A DNA stretch of 64,000 nucleotides. Origin: Nitrospirota bacterium. Lineage in GTDB: Bacteria > Nitrospirota > Nitrospiria > Nitrospirales > Nitrospiraceae. The stretch is from positions 1 to 64,000 of the forward strand of contig JAUXQT010000086.1 of NCBI GenBank assembly GCA_030682135.1, written 5' to 3'. Numbering within the stretch: the stretch's first letter is position 1; each line of letters begins with the position of its first letter. Shown piece by piece: positions 33,039 through 41,451 of this stretch. The notes below the pieces were generated by a model that saw nothing but the letters and a program-made list of their open reading frames with translations, ran no database searches and was not told the DNA's origin. Position numbers and translations under genes: made by a program.

Positions 33039-33968
33039 TCAGTGATCCTGTTTATGGAGCATCGGGTCGATTTCTTTCTTCGTCTCCTCGGTCACGTTGT
33101 AGCGGGTATACGCATGATCCAGCACCTCGTTGGCATAGAGCCGCCCGGTCGGGGCCGGAACTGCGATCTTGGCCTCCACAGTCCCTTTCGGACCGATGGT
33201 AATGGTTTGCTCTGTCGTGGTCCGGATATAGGGATGCCAAATGACCAGCTTATAGGTGCCAGGCGGCACATCGGTCATGGTGAACCGGCCCTGCTCGTCT
33301 GTCTTCGCAAAATACGGATTGGTGACGGCCAGGCCCCAGCTCTCCATGTAGGCGTGAAACCCGCATTGCATGACGAAGATCCGGCGGCCCTTGCTGAGAT
33401 TGACCAATTGCTTCATCGGCGGGCCGGCCATGTGTTTGTGGTACAGCCCGGCGTCGCTACGATCCTTGAAGCTACGCGGGTGCTGCGGATTCATGGGCAG
33501 TGGCACGTTGAACAACACACGGGCACCCAGGTTTGACGTTTCGTAGGCTTGAATGTCGTGCATAACGGGATCCATATTGACCACGGTCACGGACTGATCG
33601 TCCCGCACGACGGTCGTGAACGGAAGGAACAGGCAATCTTTCGCTTCGATTTGCGGCACGGTCTTTTCCACGAAGGGTTTGCCTTTGTCGATCCCTTCCA
33701 GGTAGACCACCACCTCGCGAAATTCGCCCGCTGGCCCGACCTGGAACGGTTGGAGGATGCGCCAGCCTTGCCCGTCAGAAATGCGCCCACAATAGAAGGG
33801 GTCGGGCAAGGTCGTCAGGTTGTAGCCTTTCGGCTTGGGGACCATTCCCTCCAGCTTCACGGTTCCGACGATGGTCCCACCTTCCGATACGACTGTTTCT
33901 TCATAGGCCCAGGCCGACCCTCCTAAGCCGATCGCGGCTAGCAGCACAGCTGTCATGACAGAACGCAT
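33039..33968 (-). CDS. Periplasmic carboxypeptidase-regulatory/cupredoxin-like protein
   Basis: A 309-residue exported protein (signal peptide about 1-22). The N-terminal half contains a cupredoxin-like arrangement: VVNMDPVMHDIQAYE, then GLYHKHMAGPPMKQLVNLSKGRRIFVMQCGFHAYMESW, where His, Cys, His and a Met resemble a type 1 copper site. The C-terminal half (GRFTMTDVPPGTYKLVIWHP) is a carboxypeptidase regulatory-like Ig domain. It may be a blue-copper electron carrier or a copper-binding structural protein among the cytochromes. GAGGAGG precedes the ATG at 33968; a longer frame starts at 33989. Confidence 0.65.
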   Translation of the reverse strand: MRSVMTAVLLAAIGLGGSAWAYEETVVSEGGTIVGTVKLEGMVPKPKGYNLTTLPDPFYCGRISDGQGWRILQPFQVGPAGEFREVVVYLEGIDKGKPFVEKTVPQIEAKDCLFLPFTTVVRDDQSVTVVNMDPVMHDIQAYETSNLGARVLFNVPLPMNPQHPRSFKDRSDAGLYHKHMAGPPMKQLVNLSKGRRIFVMQCGFHAYMESWGLAVTNPYFAKTDEQGRFTMTDVPPGTYKLVIWHPYIRTTTEQTITIGPKGTVEAKIAVPAPTGRLYANEVLDHAYTRYNVTEETKKEIDPMLHKQDH

Positions 33969-34254
33969 GTGGATCCTCCTCGTTTTCAATCAGGATCTCG
34001 GCCTGAGGCCTCTAGATATTCGACTACAGGAATTGCCCGGTCCGGCGCCGGCAGCGGGCTTGCCGTTGAGATTACTCGGTACACAGGATAACACAGGTTT
34101 CCAGTTGAAGTGCGGCTCTCGATGTCGCCAAGATCCTTTCAGCACCGAGCCCGGATCATACCTGGCTAGAACATTCCCCGAACAGATAGTCAGGCGCTTC
34201 TCTATCCGTGATACAGGGCGGAGAGCAGTGGATCGAACATTGCCTTGATTGGCC

Positions 34255-34375
34255 GAGGCCTTACGAAAGCGCTCGGAGACAAGAGCGATTTCCCTCGGGC
34301 ATTCCGAGTCTGATACGGAAAATGCTCTGGATTGAAAGGCAACAAGCCTTTCGAGCAGAGTCATAAGCCGGCCCT
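34255..34375. other. Structured intergenic element, copy 2
   Basis: Partner of 32701-32820. Bounded by GGCCTTA and TAAGCCGGCC, with hairpins CTCGG-GCATT-CCGAG and GAAAGGC-AACAA-GCCTTTC, the latter enclosed by TGCTC/GAGCA. It lies 20 bases beyond the end of the cytochrome gene at 34395 and about 290 bases before the gene starting at 33968. The remainder of 33969-34254 holds no gene I can support. Confidence 0.55.
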
Positions 34376-34394
34376 GCGGAGGCCTCACATCAAG

Positions 34395-34757
34395 CTAGCT
34401 GACGGGATTAAAGGGTGCCAGCGTGCGGACATAGCTCAAGACATCCCACATGTCTTGAGCCGATAACCGATCCTCCCAACCGTGCATCGGACTGAAGAGC
34501 ACGCCTTGTTTGATCGCCAGCAGTAACTCCAGATCGGTCTTCGAACGAGATTTCAGCGCCTGAAAATTAGCCGGAGGAATAATCAGATCTTTGACGTCCC
34601 GTCCCAATCCGTCTCCTGACCTTCCATGGCACCGGACACAATGCTGTTGGTATATTCCCTCGCCTTTCTTGGGATTTCCCGTCTGGGTCTGAGCCATAGC
34701 CCATGATCCAGCCAGAATGACAACCACTATGCCAACCACCATCATGCGTGCGTACAT
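34395..34757 (-). CDS. Periplasmic monohaem cytochrome c
   Basis: A 120-residue paralogue of the cytochrome at 15244. It has a signal peptide about 1-22, haem site CVRCHG (about 40-45), Met ligand in SPMHGW (about 92-97) and tail LSYVRTLAPFNPVS. It lies 22 bases behind the ZIP transporter gene. Probably a soluble electron shuttle between the bc complex or dehydrogenases and terminal acceptors. Confidence 0.88.
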   Translation of the reverse strand: MYARMMVVGIVVVILAGSWAMAQTQTGNPKKGEGIYQQHCVRCHGRSGDGLGRDVKDLIIPPANFQALKSRSKTDLELLLAIKQGVLFSPMHGWEDRLSAQDMWDVLSYVRTLAPFNPVS

Positions 34758-34779
34758 ATCGTTGTTCCTCCAATTTGGC

Positions 34780-35526
34780 TTAGTTTTGGTGCATGCGCAG
34801 CATCAGGATCGTTCCAACCCCGGCCAGGATCAAGAACAATTGCCCGAGCCCCGTCTCAGCCCCGATTCGCCGATGAAGACCTGGGATGAGGTCAGCAAGT
34901 CCGATGTACAGAAAACTTGCCGCCGACAAGGCCAGAATTGTCGCGTTGAACTGCGGCAGTTGCTGCAACCCCACATAGGCGAGGAGCGCGCCGGGTATCG
35001 TCGTGCTGCCGGAAAGGAGGTTCCATTTTAGCGCACGCATCCTCGTAAACCCGCTATCGAGAAGAATGGCAAAATCTCCCACTTCTTGCGGCAGCTCATG
35101 CGCGATGACCGCAAGGCCTGTCGCGATGCCAAGCGGAACCGAGGACATGAATGCCGCGGCGATAACGGCACCGTCAACGAAGTTATGAAGCGCATCCCCC
35201 GCGAGAATCAGGTACCCCGTCGCCCCATGTACCTCGCAGGGGCCCTCAGCATGACAATGCCGCCAGATCAAAAGCCGCTCGAGTACGAAGAACGCCATCA
35301 GCCCGCCGAGCACAGTGCCGAGGCTTGGCCGAAGGCCGCCCTGTTCGATGGCCTCCGGCAATAGCCCCAACAGGGCTGCGCCTAACAACGTCCCGGTGGC
35401 GTAACTTACGAGAAAGGGAACGAGGCGCTCGCGAACCGGCTTGGGAAACAACAGAAACAAGGCAGCAGCGCCGATGGCACCGACGCTGCCGAGGAGGGCA
35501 AACCCGAGTATCCACGTCAAGACCAT
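34780..35526 (-). CDS. ZIP-family metal transporter
   Basis: A 248-residue protein with about eight membrane helices. The metal-site motifs are HNFVDGAVIAAAF (helix 4) and HELPQEVGDF (helix 5), as in ZIP zinc/iron importers. A His-containing loop (WRHCHAEGPCEVH, about 87-99) precedes them. It may supply zinc or iron for the haem proteins around it. It lies five bases from the Tll0287-like gene upstream, suggesting an operon. Confidence 0.9.
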   Translation of the reverse strand: MVLTWILGFALLGSVGAIGAAALFLLFPKPVRERLVPFLVSYATGTLLGAALLGLLPEAIEQGGLRPSLGTVLGGLMAFFVLERLLIWRHCHAEGPCEVHGATGYLILAGDALHNFVDGAVIAAAFMSSVPLGIATGLAVIAHELPQEVGDFAILLDSGFTRMRALKWNLLSGSTTIPGALLAYVGLQQLPQFNATILALSAASFLYIGLADLIPGLHRRIGAETGLGQLFLILAGVGTILMLRMHQN

Positions 35527-35531
35527 AGATC

Positions 35532-36143
35532 TTACTGATTCCCGTTGCTGAGCGGCTGTTTAATGCTGACCGCGCCGCGTAACTCTCCGGCCTTGTACCC
35601 GGTCGCCGCATCGAAGGGATAGTGCGAACTCAGGACCGTTCTGAGTTCTTCCGGAATGTGTTCGCGAGACCCGTGGCAGAGCAGACATTGCGGCTGAACC
35701 GCGATCGGCTTCATGAACCGGTAGTACCGGCCGCCTGGCTCCGTCACGACCTCACTATGGGCCATGCCCGTGAACGTTTCCCCGTTCGCCGCCCGCTCGG
35801 CGAATTCAGCCAATACCTTCTGCTCCCAGGCATCCGGCATCCCGAGCAAGGGATTGCGCACCCGCGTGCCGACTCGCGTCACACGCCAGCCATGTTCCCG
35901 GGACAACCGGCCGGCAATCTCCGGCGCGAGTTCGGCACAGACGTTGCTCGCCTCGATCGGACCTCCCTTGGTCATCTCCCTCTTCATGGCTGCGCCCAAT
36001 TCGTTCAGGAAGCTCGCGGCCACTTCGGAAGCGATTTTCTCACGCTCGATCACCTCAGCCTGCACAAGGCTCGAGGAAAGCGCAAAGACTGCCGCCGCTC
36101 CAGCCAAAGCTACCAGTACGGTCGATCTGCTCCTTGCCGCCAT
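35532..36143 (-). CDS. Tll0287-like (DUF3365) c-type haem protein
   Basis: A 203-residue exported protein with signal peptide about 1-29 and the DUF3365/Tll0287-like domain. The domain has NVCAELAPEIA, RNPLLGMPDAWE, YYRFMKPIAVQPQCLLCHG, and a late GYKAGELRGAVSIKQPL. The haem site is CLLCH. The fold is PAS/HAMP-sensor-like, and some members sense redox or NO. A paralogue is at 41452 (CVSCH, LNDVLGAVLISIPI). GGAGGA precedes the ATG. Confidence 0.82.
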   Translation of the reverse strand: MAARSRSTVLVALAGAAAVFALSSSLVQAEVIEREKIASEVAASFLNELGAAMKREMTKGGPIEASNVCAELAPEIAGRLSREHGWRVTRVGTRVRNPLLGMPDAWEQKVLAEFAERAANGETFTGMAHSEVVTEPGGRYYRFMKPIAVQPQCLLCHGSREHIPEELRTVLSSHYPFDAATGYKAGELRGAVSIKQPLSNGNQ

Positions 36144-36175
36144 ACGATTCCTCCTGTACTTATGTGCCTATTGGA

Positions 36176-36484
36176 TTACACCGGCGGAACCTGACTCAAG
36201 ACTTCGCGTTCAGCTTCCAGCCAGTGATCGAGCGCATGACCGTCCTGGCAGCCCCGGCCCGCATAGAGTTCATCGGCCCGCTGGGCGATGAGCACCTGAA
36301 GGTCGTCGCAGACAGACCCGGAAGAGTTGTGCGCAACCCCGGCTGCATCTGCGGCCTTGGTCCTGACCGCGACCGCCGGCGGCTCGCTCCCAATCGCTCT
36401 CCTGCTGACGGAGCGTTCATGATGAACCCTCCTCGCCCTTATTCGGTCGTTGTCCGCAGTCACAATTCGATCCAATCCGCACAT
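36176..36484 (-). CDS. DUF2934 protein, start uncertain or frameshifted
   Basis: The frame ends in a DUF2934 domain: VLIAQRADELYAGRGCQDGH then DWLEAEREVLSQV, matching the protein at 8688. The 5' end is odd. The best ribosome site (GAGGAGGG) and ATG at 36420 lie in a different frame (MNAPSAGERLG), while the DUF2934 frame has no ATG between 36484 and the domain. A one-base change near 36370-36418 or a non-ATG start would reconcile this. Confidence 0.5.
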   Translation of the reverse strand: MCGLDRIVTADNDRIRARRVHHERSVSRRAIGSEPPAVAVRTKAADAAGVAHNSSGSVCDDLQVLIAQRADELYAGRGCQDGHALDHWLEAEREVLSQVPPV

Positions 36485-36574
36485 CTACTTCGGCAATTTT
36501 GATATCTCCCACTTGACCGGCTCGCCAGTCAACGCCTTCAGAAACCCGATCAAGACGTTGTACGCCTCCGGCCT

Positions 36575-37684
36575 TCACCTCGGGAAAGCCGATGGCGCCG
36601 TAATATGTCGCCACCCCTCTCCATTCAGCCCATGAAGAAACTCTACGAGATCGTGTGTTTCCAGATCCGTGAGCCCGAGTGGAATGATCAGTTCGTCCTG
36701 GTGAGGGTTCTTAATGCCTCCTTGGTTGTAAAAGCTCACGACGTCTTCGAGCGTCTTGAAACGCCCGTCGTGCATGTAGGGCGCGGTCTGGGCAATTTCA
36801 CGCAAGGTCGGCGTCTTGAACGCGCCGGTATCATCCGGGTCCTTCGTGATCATGTAACGGCCGAGATCTACGGTATTATCATCCCAACCTATGCCGAGGT
36901 TGTGAAACTTTTCGTCGGTGAAGTTGAACCCGGAATGGCATCGAGTACAACGCGCTTTCCCCCGAAACAGTTCCAACCCTCTTTGCGCCTCCGGCGAAAT
37001 CGCTTTCTCATCTTGTCCGAGATCGAATCGGTCCGCCGGGCTATTCCCTGAAAGCATCGTCCGCTGGAAACTGGCGATGGCTTTCCCTACCGCATCAATT
37101 GTGATGTCTGTGCCGAAGACATCCTTGAATAGTGTCCGATAGCCGGGAATCTTCTTCATTTTCTCGACCATCTCGTCATGGTTGAGAAAACCGTGCTCCA
37201 CGGGGTTGATAAAGGGACCGATCGACTGCTCTTCCAAACTCGCAGCCCTGCCGTCCCAGAACTGAGCCTGGCTGAACACCCGATTGATCGATGTCGGTGC
37301 ACTGCGGTCTCCTTTGAGACCGCGAATGCCGGTCGAGACTCGACGGCCATCGGTGAACGCTAAGCGCGGCAGGTGGCAACTGGCACAGGCAATCGTGTTG
37401 TCCTTCGAGAGACGCTTATCAAAAAATAAGAGCCGCCCCAGCTCGATCTTCTCCCGCGTGAGGGGATTGTCTGCAGGGATCACAAGGGCGCTCTCCTCCA
37501 GACCGAGTGGAATCTGCAGCCGATAGTCTCCTTGTGTCCTCTGTGCCGACTTGGTGTCAGCCGACACCGTCTTCCCCTCCGCACCGTGAGACGGAACGAC
37601 AACCGACGCTTCAAGCATCGTCAACAGGCACAGAAACGCGACGATCGTCACAAGCCCGAGCGCCGGCCTTTGTCTATACCTCAT
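36575..37684 (-). CDS. Di-haem cytochrome c peroxidase/MauG family protein
   Basis: A 369-residue periplasmic enzyme with an N-terminal signal/anchor (about 9-27). Two haem motifs, CASCH (about 100) and CTRCH (about 247), sit in the peroxidase layout with FWDGRA, PYMHDGRFKTLEDVV and the C-terminal helix DLVEFLHGLNGEGW. The family reduces H2O2 with cytochrome c electrons. Directly after the TGA (36575-36577) the same frame continues for 29 codons to TAG at 36485. That stretch (YNVLIGFLKALTGEPVKW) resembles another copy of the C-terminal helix, suggesting a duplicated end or a nonsense mutation. Confidence 0.88.
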   Translation of the reverse strand: MRYRQRPALGLVTIVAFLCLLTMLEASVVVPSHGAEGKTVSADTKSAQRTQGDYRLQIPLGLEESALVIPADNPLTREKIELGRLLFFDKRLSKDNTIACASCHLPRLAFTDGRRVSTGIRGLKGDRSAPTSINRVFSQAQFWDGRAASLEEQSIGPFINPVEHGFLNHDEMVEKMKKIPGYRTLFKDVFGTDITIDAVGKAIASFQRTMLSGNSPADRFDLGQDEKAISPEAQRGLELFRGKARCTRCHSGFNFTDEKFHNLGIGWDDNTVDLGRYMITKDPDDTGAFKTPTLREIAQTAPYMHDGRFKTLEDVVSFYNQGGIKNPHQDELIIPLGLTDLETHDLVEFLHGLNGEGWRHITAPSAFPR

Positions 37685-37721
37685 CGAACGCCTCCATACT
37701 CACTCATCGCCCCCGCGCTTC

Positions 37722-38261
37722 TTATCGCCCGGCCCGCTTCTCGAAATATTCATCGTACCGATGCACGAAGTCCTTCTGCGCCAGCGGCACATGACAGGCC
37801 CGGCATTCGGCGAAATTGGCCTTTAAGGGTTGACCGTCCGGCCCGTAGGCGGCATAGACCCAGGCGCCGGTCTTGACGTTGTCCGGGACATCCTGCCCCC
37901 AGCCTTCCCCTTTGCCCATCACGAAAACCTTGGCGAGCTTATCTTTAACCAGCTTTCCCGCGGCATCTTTCTCAACGGTGCCATCGGCTGCTTTCCTGGC
38001 GCTGTAGATTTCCATCACGAACTGCGTGCCGTTGGGGAACATCTGACCCTGGGCCGCTCGCGCCCCGACGGGATTGACATACAAATCTCTGACCGCATCC
38101 GGCTTCTGCACTTCCTTCACAAACACCGGCCAGGACTTGTAATCGGCCGGCAAGGCCAACTCCCCATCCTTCGGCACGGATGCCGTCTGCATCGCCGCAC
38201 AAGCGGCCATGCCGACAACCACCGCGATCACCGCGATGCTATATGTGGCTCGTCTCATCAT
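37722..38261 (-). CDS. Cytochrome P460-family protein
   Basis: A 179-residue exported protein with a signal ending MAACAAM (possible lipobox) and a cytochrome P460 domain. This has YKSWPVFVKEVQ near the start, MEIYSARKA, GAWVYAAYGPDGQ, and the haem site CRACH (about 155-159) close to the C-terminus. P460 proteins oxidise hydroxylamine or detoxify NO in ammonia oxidisers, and many homologues have unknown substrates. The Lys crosslink residue cannot be assigned by eye. It leads the peroxidase gene by 37 bases. Confidence 0.85.
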   Translation of the reverse strand: MMRRATYSIAVIAVVVGMAACAAMQTASVPKDGELALPADYKSWPVFVKEVQKPDAVRDLYVNPVGARAAQGQMFPNGTQFVMEIYSARKAADGTVEKDAAGKLVKDKLAKVFVMGKGEGWGQDVPDNVKTGAWVYAAYGPDGQPLKANFAECRACHVPLAQKDFVHRYDEYFEKRAGR

Positions 38262-38273
38262 GGGCTGTTCCTC

Positions 38274-38469
38274 CTAGCCCGCATTATTCATGACAGTTCG
38301 TTGCGAGATCGCGCAGTCGCGTTGCGAGACGGGCACGCGGAGCCGTGAGAGCCCGAGGCGTACGTGAACAGTACGTCGAGGGAACGAACGGCGAGCCTGC
38401 CCGCCGAAGGCTTGTCGTAGCCGCGAATCCGCGATTGCAGCAGAAGTGCTCATGAATAATGCGGGCTAG
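38274..38469. repeat. Long palindromic element, GCCCGAGGCGTAC family (copy C)
   Basis: A 196-base element with perfect 20-base inverted ends (CTAGCCCGCATTATTCATGA and its complement). It contains AGCCCGAGGCGTACGTGAACA and GTACGTCGAGGGAACGA in the middle, the core shared with copies A and B. The arms differ entirely between copies. It separates the P460 gene from the aminotransferase gene. Confidence 0.85.
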
Positions 38470-38514
38470 TTTGACTGATTGAACCTTCGTCACTTCTCGA
38501 CCAACCATCTGTCG

Positions 38515-39525
38515 TCACACCCTCGTCAACACTTCCCGCATCGCGTCAAGAAAGCGCCGGTTCTCTTCCGGCAATGCCGTCGTCACACGCATGTAGCCAG
38601 GACCCAGCGCCGGATCGTTGAGCGGTTTGATCAGAATTTTACGCTCACGAAGTCTGGTCGCGATAACAGCCGCATCGTGCGGGGCCACATCGGCGAGGAA
38701 GAAATAGGTTTCCGAGGGGAACGTCTTCGCTCCGAGCTTCTCTAATTCAACCGCAAGTTTCCCCGCCCATTCCCGCAGCATGACGGCCCGCGTTCGAATC
38801 TTGTCTTCGTGTCGCAGCGTGGCAATCGCCGCCGCCTCGCTGACACGGGCCAGGGGATAGGCGTCATTGTTCTTGTTGAGATCGTCGGCGAGCTGCTCAG
38901 GCAGGATGGCGTAGCCCACACGGAAACCGGCCAGGCTGTGGGCCTTGGACAATGTGCGTGTCACGAGCAAATTCCGATGGCGCGGCACCCAGGAGGCCAC
39001 CGACTGGCCGGCCATGCCGACGAAGGCCTCATCCACCAGGAATTGCGTGTCCGGATGGCGCGCCAGCAAATCGGGAAGCGGCGCCATGTCGAACGTCCCG
39101 CCATTGGGATTATTGGGATTGACGATCGCAACAAGCGTCGTGCCTGGTGGGATCGTGAGCGCCGCCAGGTCGAATGAGAAATTGTCCTGAGGCAAGAGCC
39201 GTGTCTCTGTGTAGGACTCGGCAATCTCAGGGAAGAGCACATAGGTCGGCGTCAGCAAGTGCACACGTTGCCCGAGCCTCGCAAACAGCTGGCGCAGAAT
39301 GAGTTCCGACCCCGCATTGATATGAATCAGTCGCTCCGGAACACCCAGCTGTTCGCTCAGCAACCGACGGAGCGGAGCGGAGTAGGCTTCCGTGTAGTAG
39401 TTGCTCCGGGCCAGTTCCTCTTGGGCAGCGGCAATCGCCTCATCCAGTGGCGGGAGCGGGTTCTCGCAGAGCAGCATTTTGATGCCGGCAAACGTCCCGC
39501 CACCTTTTTCGAGCAATGACGTCAT
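38515..39525 (-). CDS. Histidinol-phosphate aminotransferase-like PLP enzyme
   Basis: A 336-residue class I/II aminotransferase. The PLP lysine is in TRTLSKAHSLAGFRVGY (about 197), with NPNNPNG (about 138-144) and DEAFVGM (about 167) upstream. The overall pattern is that of HisC, which transfers an amino group to imidazole acetol phosphate in histidine synthesis. Related enzymes (CobD, aromatic transaminases) cannot be fully excluded. It overlaps the ferritin-like gene by four bases. Confidence 0.82.
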   Translation of the reverse strand: MTSLLEKGGGTFAGIKMLLCENPLPPLDEAIAAAQEELARSNYYTEAYSAPLRRLLSEQLGVPERLIHINAGSELILRQLFARLGQRVHLLTPTYVLFPEIAESYTETRLLPQDNFSFDLAALTIPPGTTLVAIVNPNNPNGGTFDMAPLPDLLARHPDTQFLVDEAFVGMAGQSVASWVPRHRNLLVTRTLSKAHSLAGFRVGYAILPEQLADDLNKNNDAYPLARVSEAAAIATLRHEDKIRTRAVMLREWAGKLAVELEKLGAKTFPSETYFFLADVAPHDAAVIATRLRERKILIKPLNDPALGPGYMRVTTALPEENRRFLDAMREVLTRV

Positions 39526-39995
39526 ATAGTCCTCCCCTGACGGCGGAATCGTTTTTGACCGGATCCGGCTTGTGCCTTCCCCCGACCTGCTTCCCCGCCT
39601 CGCGCGACACAGCGTTCGAACGCAGGCAGATGAGCGTCGCGTGACCTGGCTTGGAGCCGTTGAAAGAGGCCCCTCACCTCAGGCTCCTCTGTCTCACGCA
39701 AAAACCGGTCATACATCGCGATATTCTCATATTCCCCCTCGACGCCGGTCCGGCAGGCTTCCAACATAGATGCGGGAGGTTGCAGCTTCGCCTCCCAGTC
39801 ATCGGGCGAGAGCGGAATCCCATACCGAGCGCAGAGCGCTTCGACCGCTCTCGCATGGGTGTCTTCCGCCTCCACGATGTTGATGAACGGCCGCACGGGA
39901 CCGAATGTCTTGATCACCAGCCGATAGAAGGCGCGCGCCTTATATTCATCGTTCAGGGCTTCGAGGATCATGGCCTTGGTCTTCTCGTCGAGCAT
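39522..39995 (-). CDS. Ferritin-like DUF2202 protein
   Basis: A 157-residue four-helix protein without signal peptide. Ferritin-like carboxylate/histidine ligands appear as LNDEYKARAFYRLV, VEAEDTHARAVEAL, VEGEYENIAMYDRFL and RDAHLPAFERC, the DUF2202 pattern. A basic, low-complexity tail follows. Di-iron binding is likely; function may be iron or peroxide handling. It lies nine bases after the cytochrome c'-like gene. Confidence 0.75.
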   Translation of the reverse strand: MLDEKTKAMILEALNDEYKARAFYRLVIKTFGPVRPFINIVEAEDTHARAVEALCARYGIPLSPDDWEAKLQPPASMLEACRTGVEGEYENIAMYDRFLRETEEPEVRGLFQRLQARSRDAHLPAFERCVARGGEAGRGKAQAGSGQKRFRRQGRTI

Positions 39996-40004
39996 GGTTC
40001 ACCG

Positions 40005-40490
40005 TCACAACTTATAGGCCCGATGGCAGGAGACACAGGCCTCGATGGTCTTTTCGAGTTTCGGCAGGATCGTCTTGAGATCCTTCGAGGACAGCACCTT
40101 GGCCAGGTCTTCAGCCTCCTGATGGTGCGCCATCGCGAGCTCGTGATATTTCGGTGGAAAGGTCGCCCCCGATTCTCGTTCCATGGCTTGGTGATGCTTC
40201 GGAAAACCGAGTTCCTCGTGAGCCACTTTGGCCGCCGCATCAAACTCTTGCCGGCTCAACGAGGCGACAATGTCGCGGATCGCTTCCAAGTGTTCCCGCA
40301 TCGTCAGCTTCAAGCCTGCTTCAGCGGCCTGGCTGAGGCCCAGCGCCGCGCGTTCGTCAGGATGACTATCGCCCGGAGTTCCCTCTTTGATCATGGAGTG
40401 CCCATGGACATGCTGAGCCTGCCCGACAGCAGTCAGGCTCAACAGCCCAACCAATCCCAATCCAACTGTTACGATCGTGATTCGGTTCAT
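40005..40490 (-). CDS. Cytochrome c'-like protein
   Basis: A 161-residue exported helical cytochrome, paralogous to 23688: signal peptide about 1-25, PPKYHELAMAHHQEAEDLAKVL helix and C-terminal haem site CVSCHRAYKL. Cytochromes of this type bind NO/CO or transfer electrons. It sits between an uncharacterised helical protein and the ferritin-like gene. Confidence 0.82.
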   Translation of the reverse strand: MNRITIVTVGLGLVGLLSLTAVGQAQHVHGHSMIKEGTPGDSHPDERAALGLSQAAEAGLKLTMREHLEAIRDIVASLSRQEFDAAAKVAHEELGFPKHHQAMERESGATFPPKYHELAMAHHQEAEDLAKVLSSKDLKTILPKLEKTIEACVSCHRAYKL

Positions 40491-40579
40491 CCCGTCCCCT
40501 ATTGCCTAACCGTGAAAGCACCTGTGCGCAGCGGCCGCGCCAAGCCCGCGGCTGCTGCGCATCCGTCCTTGCCTGCGGA

Positions 40580-41194
40580 TTACTTGTGTTCAGCCATGTG
40601 TTCGGTTACACGAATCGCATAGGTCATCGCCCCCATGGTCGCTGATTCCGTATCCCTCGTTCCCAGAGCGGCCCGCAGCAACGCGGCGGACATGCGAGCC
40701 TGGGCCTGGGACATCCCGGCCATGCGGCCCAACTCGATGGACTTTTTCCCGTGCTCGACTGCGGCCCTGAGATATTCCAGGGTACTTTCGATCGCATCGC
40801 AAGTATTGACGGGGGTGCACCCCTTCATCGCGTCGTGCGCTTCCTGGAGATACTTCATCACGCCATGCCCATCGCCAGGATTCTCAACATCCTTGTTGAA
40901 GTCCGGATTCCCCGACCCCACGACGACATTGATCGCTCGCTGCGTATGCGCTCGATGCCAGCCCATTCCCGTTTGGTGCGGCGCAATGGCGAGTTCGGAG
41001 TAGTGGATCGCAATTCGCAGCTGCTCATGGGCCTTCATCAGGATCTCATGCGAAGAGGACGAGCCCTTTTCCGGTTCCGCACTCCTGGCTGGAGCCGGAG
41101 CGATGACGAGTGACAGGGTCGATGCAGCCATGAGGGCGACGATCGCCATGGCTTTGGTCCTCGCTGGCAGATGTTTCATCATGAACGTATACAT
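40580..41194 (-). CDS. Exported helical protein of unknown function
   Basis: A 204-residue protein with a signal peptide (about 10-35). The mature part is all-helical with many His and Met residues (HEILMKAHEQLRIAIHYSELAIAPHQ, GWHRAHTQRAINVVVG, VTEHMAEHK) and two Cys (CTPVNTC). The repeat-like histidines recall small metal-binding proteins, but no family is recognised. GGAGGAG precedes the ATG at 41194. About 257 bases upstream (41195-41451) hold no visible gene. Confidence 0.65.
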   Translation of the reverse strand: MYTFMMKHLPARTKAMAIVALMAASTLSLVIAPAPARSAEPEKGSSSSHEILMKAHEQLRIAIHYSELAIAPHQTGMGWHRAHTQRAINVVVGSGNPDFNKDVENPGDGHGVMKYLQEAHDAMKGCTPVNTCDAIESTLEYLRAAVEHGKKSIELGRMAGMSQAQARMSAALLRAALGTRDTESATMGAMTYAIRVTEHMAEHK

Positions 41195-41451
41195 GGCTTC
41201 TCCTCCTTGAGCACGCACTCCACCGGCCAGAGGCGCAGATTGGTTAACGGTGATGTACCCTCGCGACTTTCTGCATTTTGATAAGGACGCACTCCTCATC
41301 CTAGGTGCACCTGTTCATCACATTGACCTCCTTCCCATCCATTTTCACTTCGTTTCCGCTCAGCAACTGAATCGCTCGAATTCGACCGCTTCGCACGCCA
41401 CGACCGCCTCCGCTACCCTCAACGATCTCCTTACGCGACGACGCCCTCCGT

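Noticed and set aside
33990-34388. 132-codon minus-strand frame between the cytochrome and cupredoxin-like genes
   Set aside because: No family similarity or ribosome site; part of it is the second structured element.
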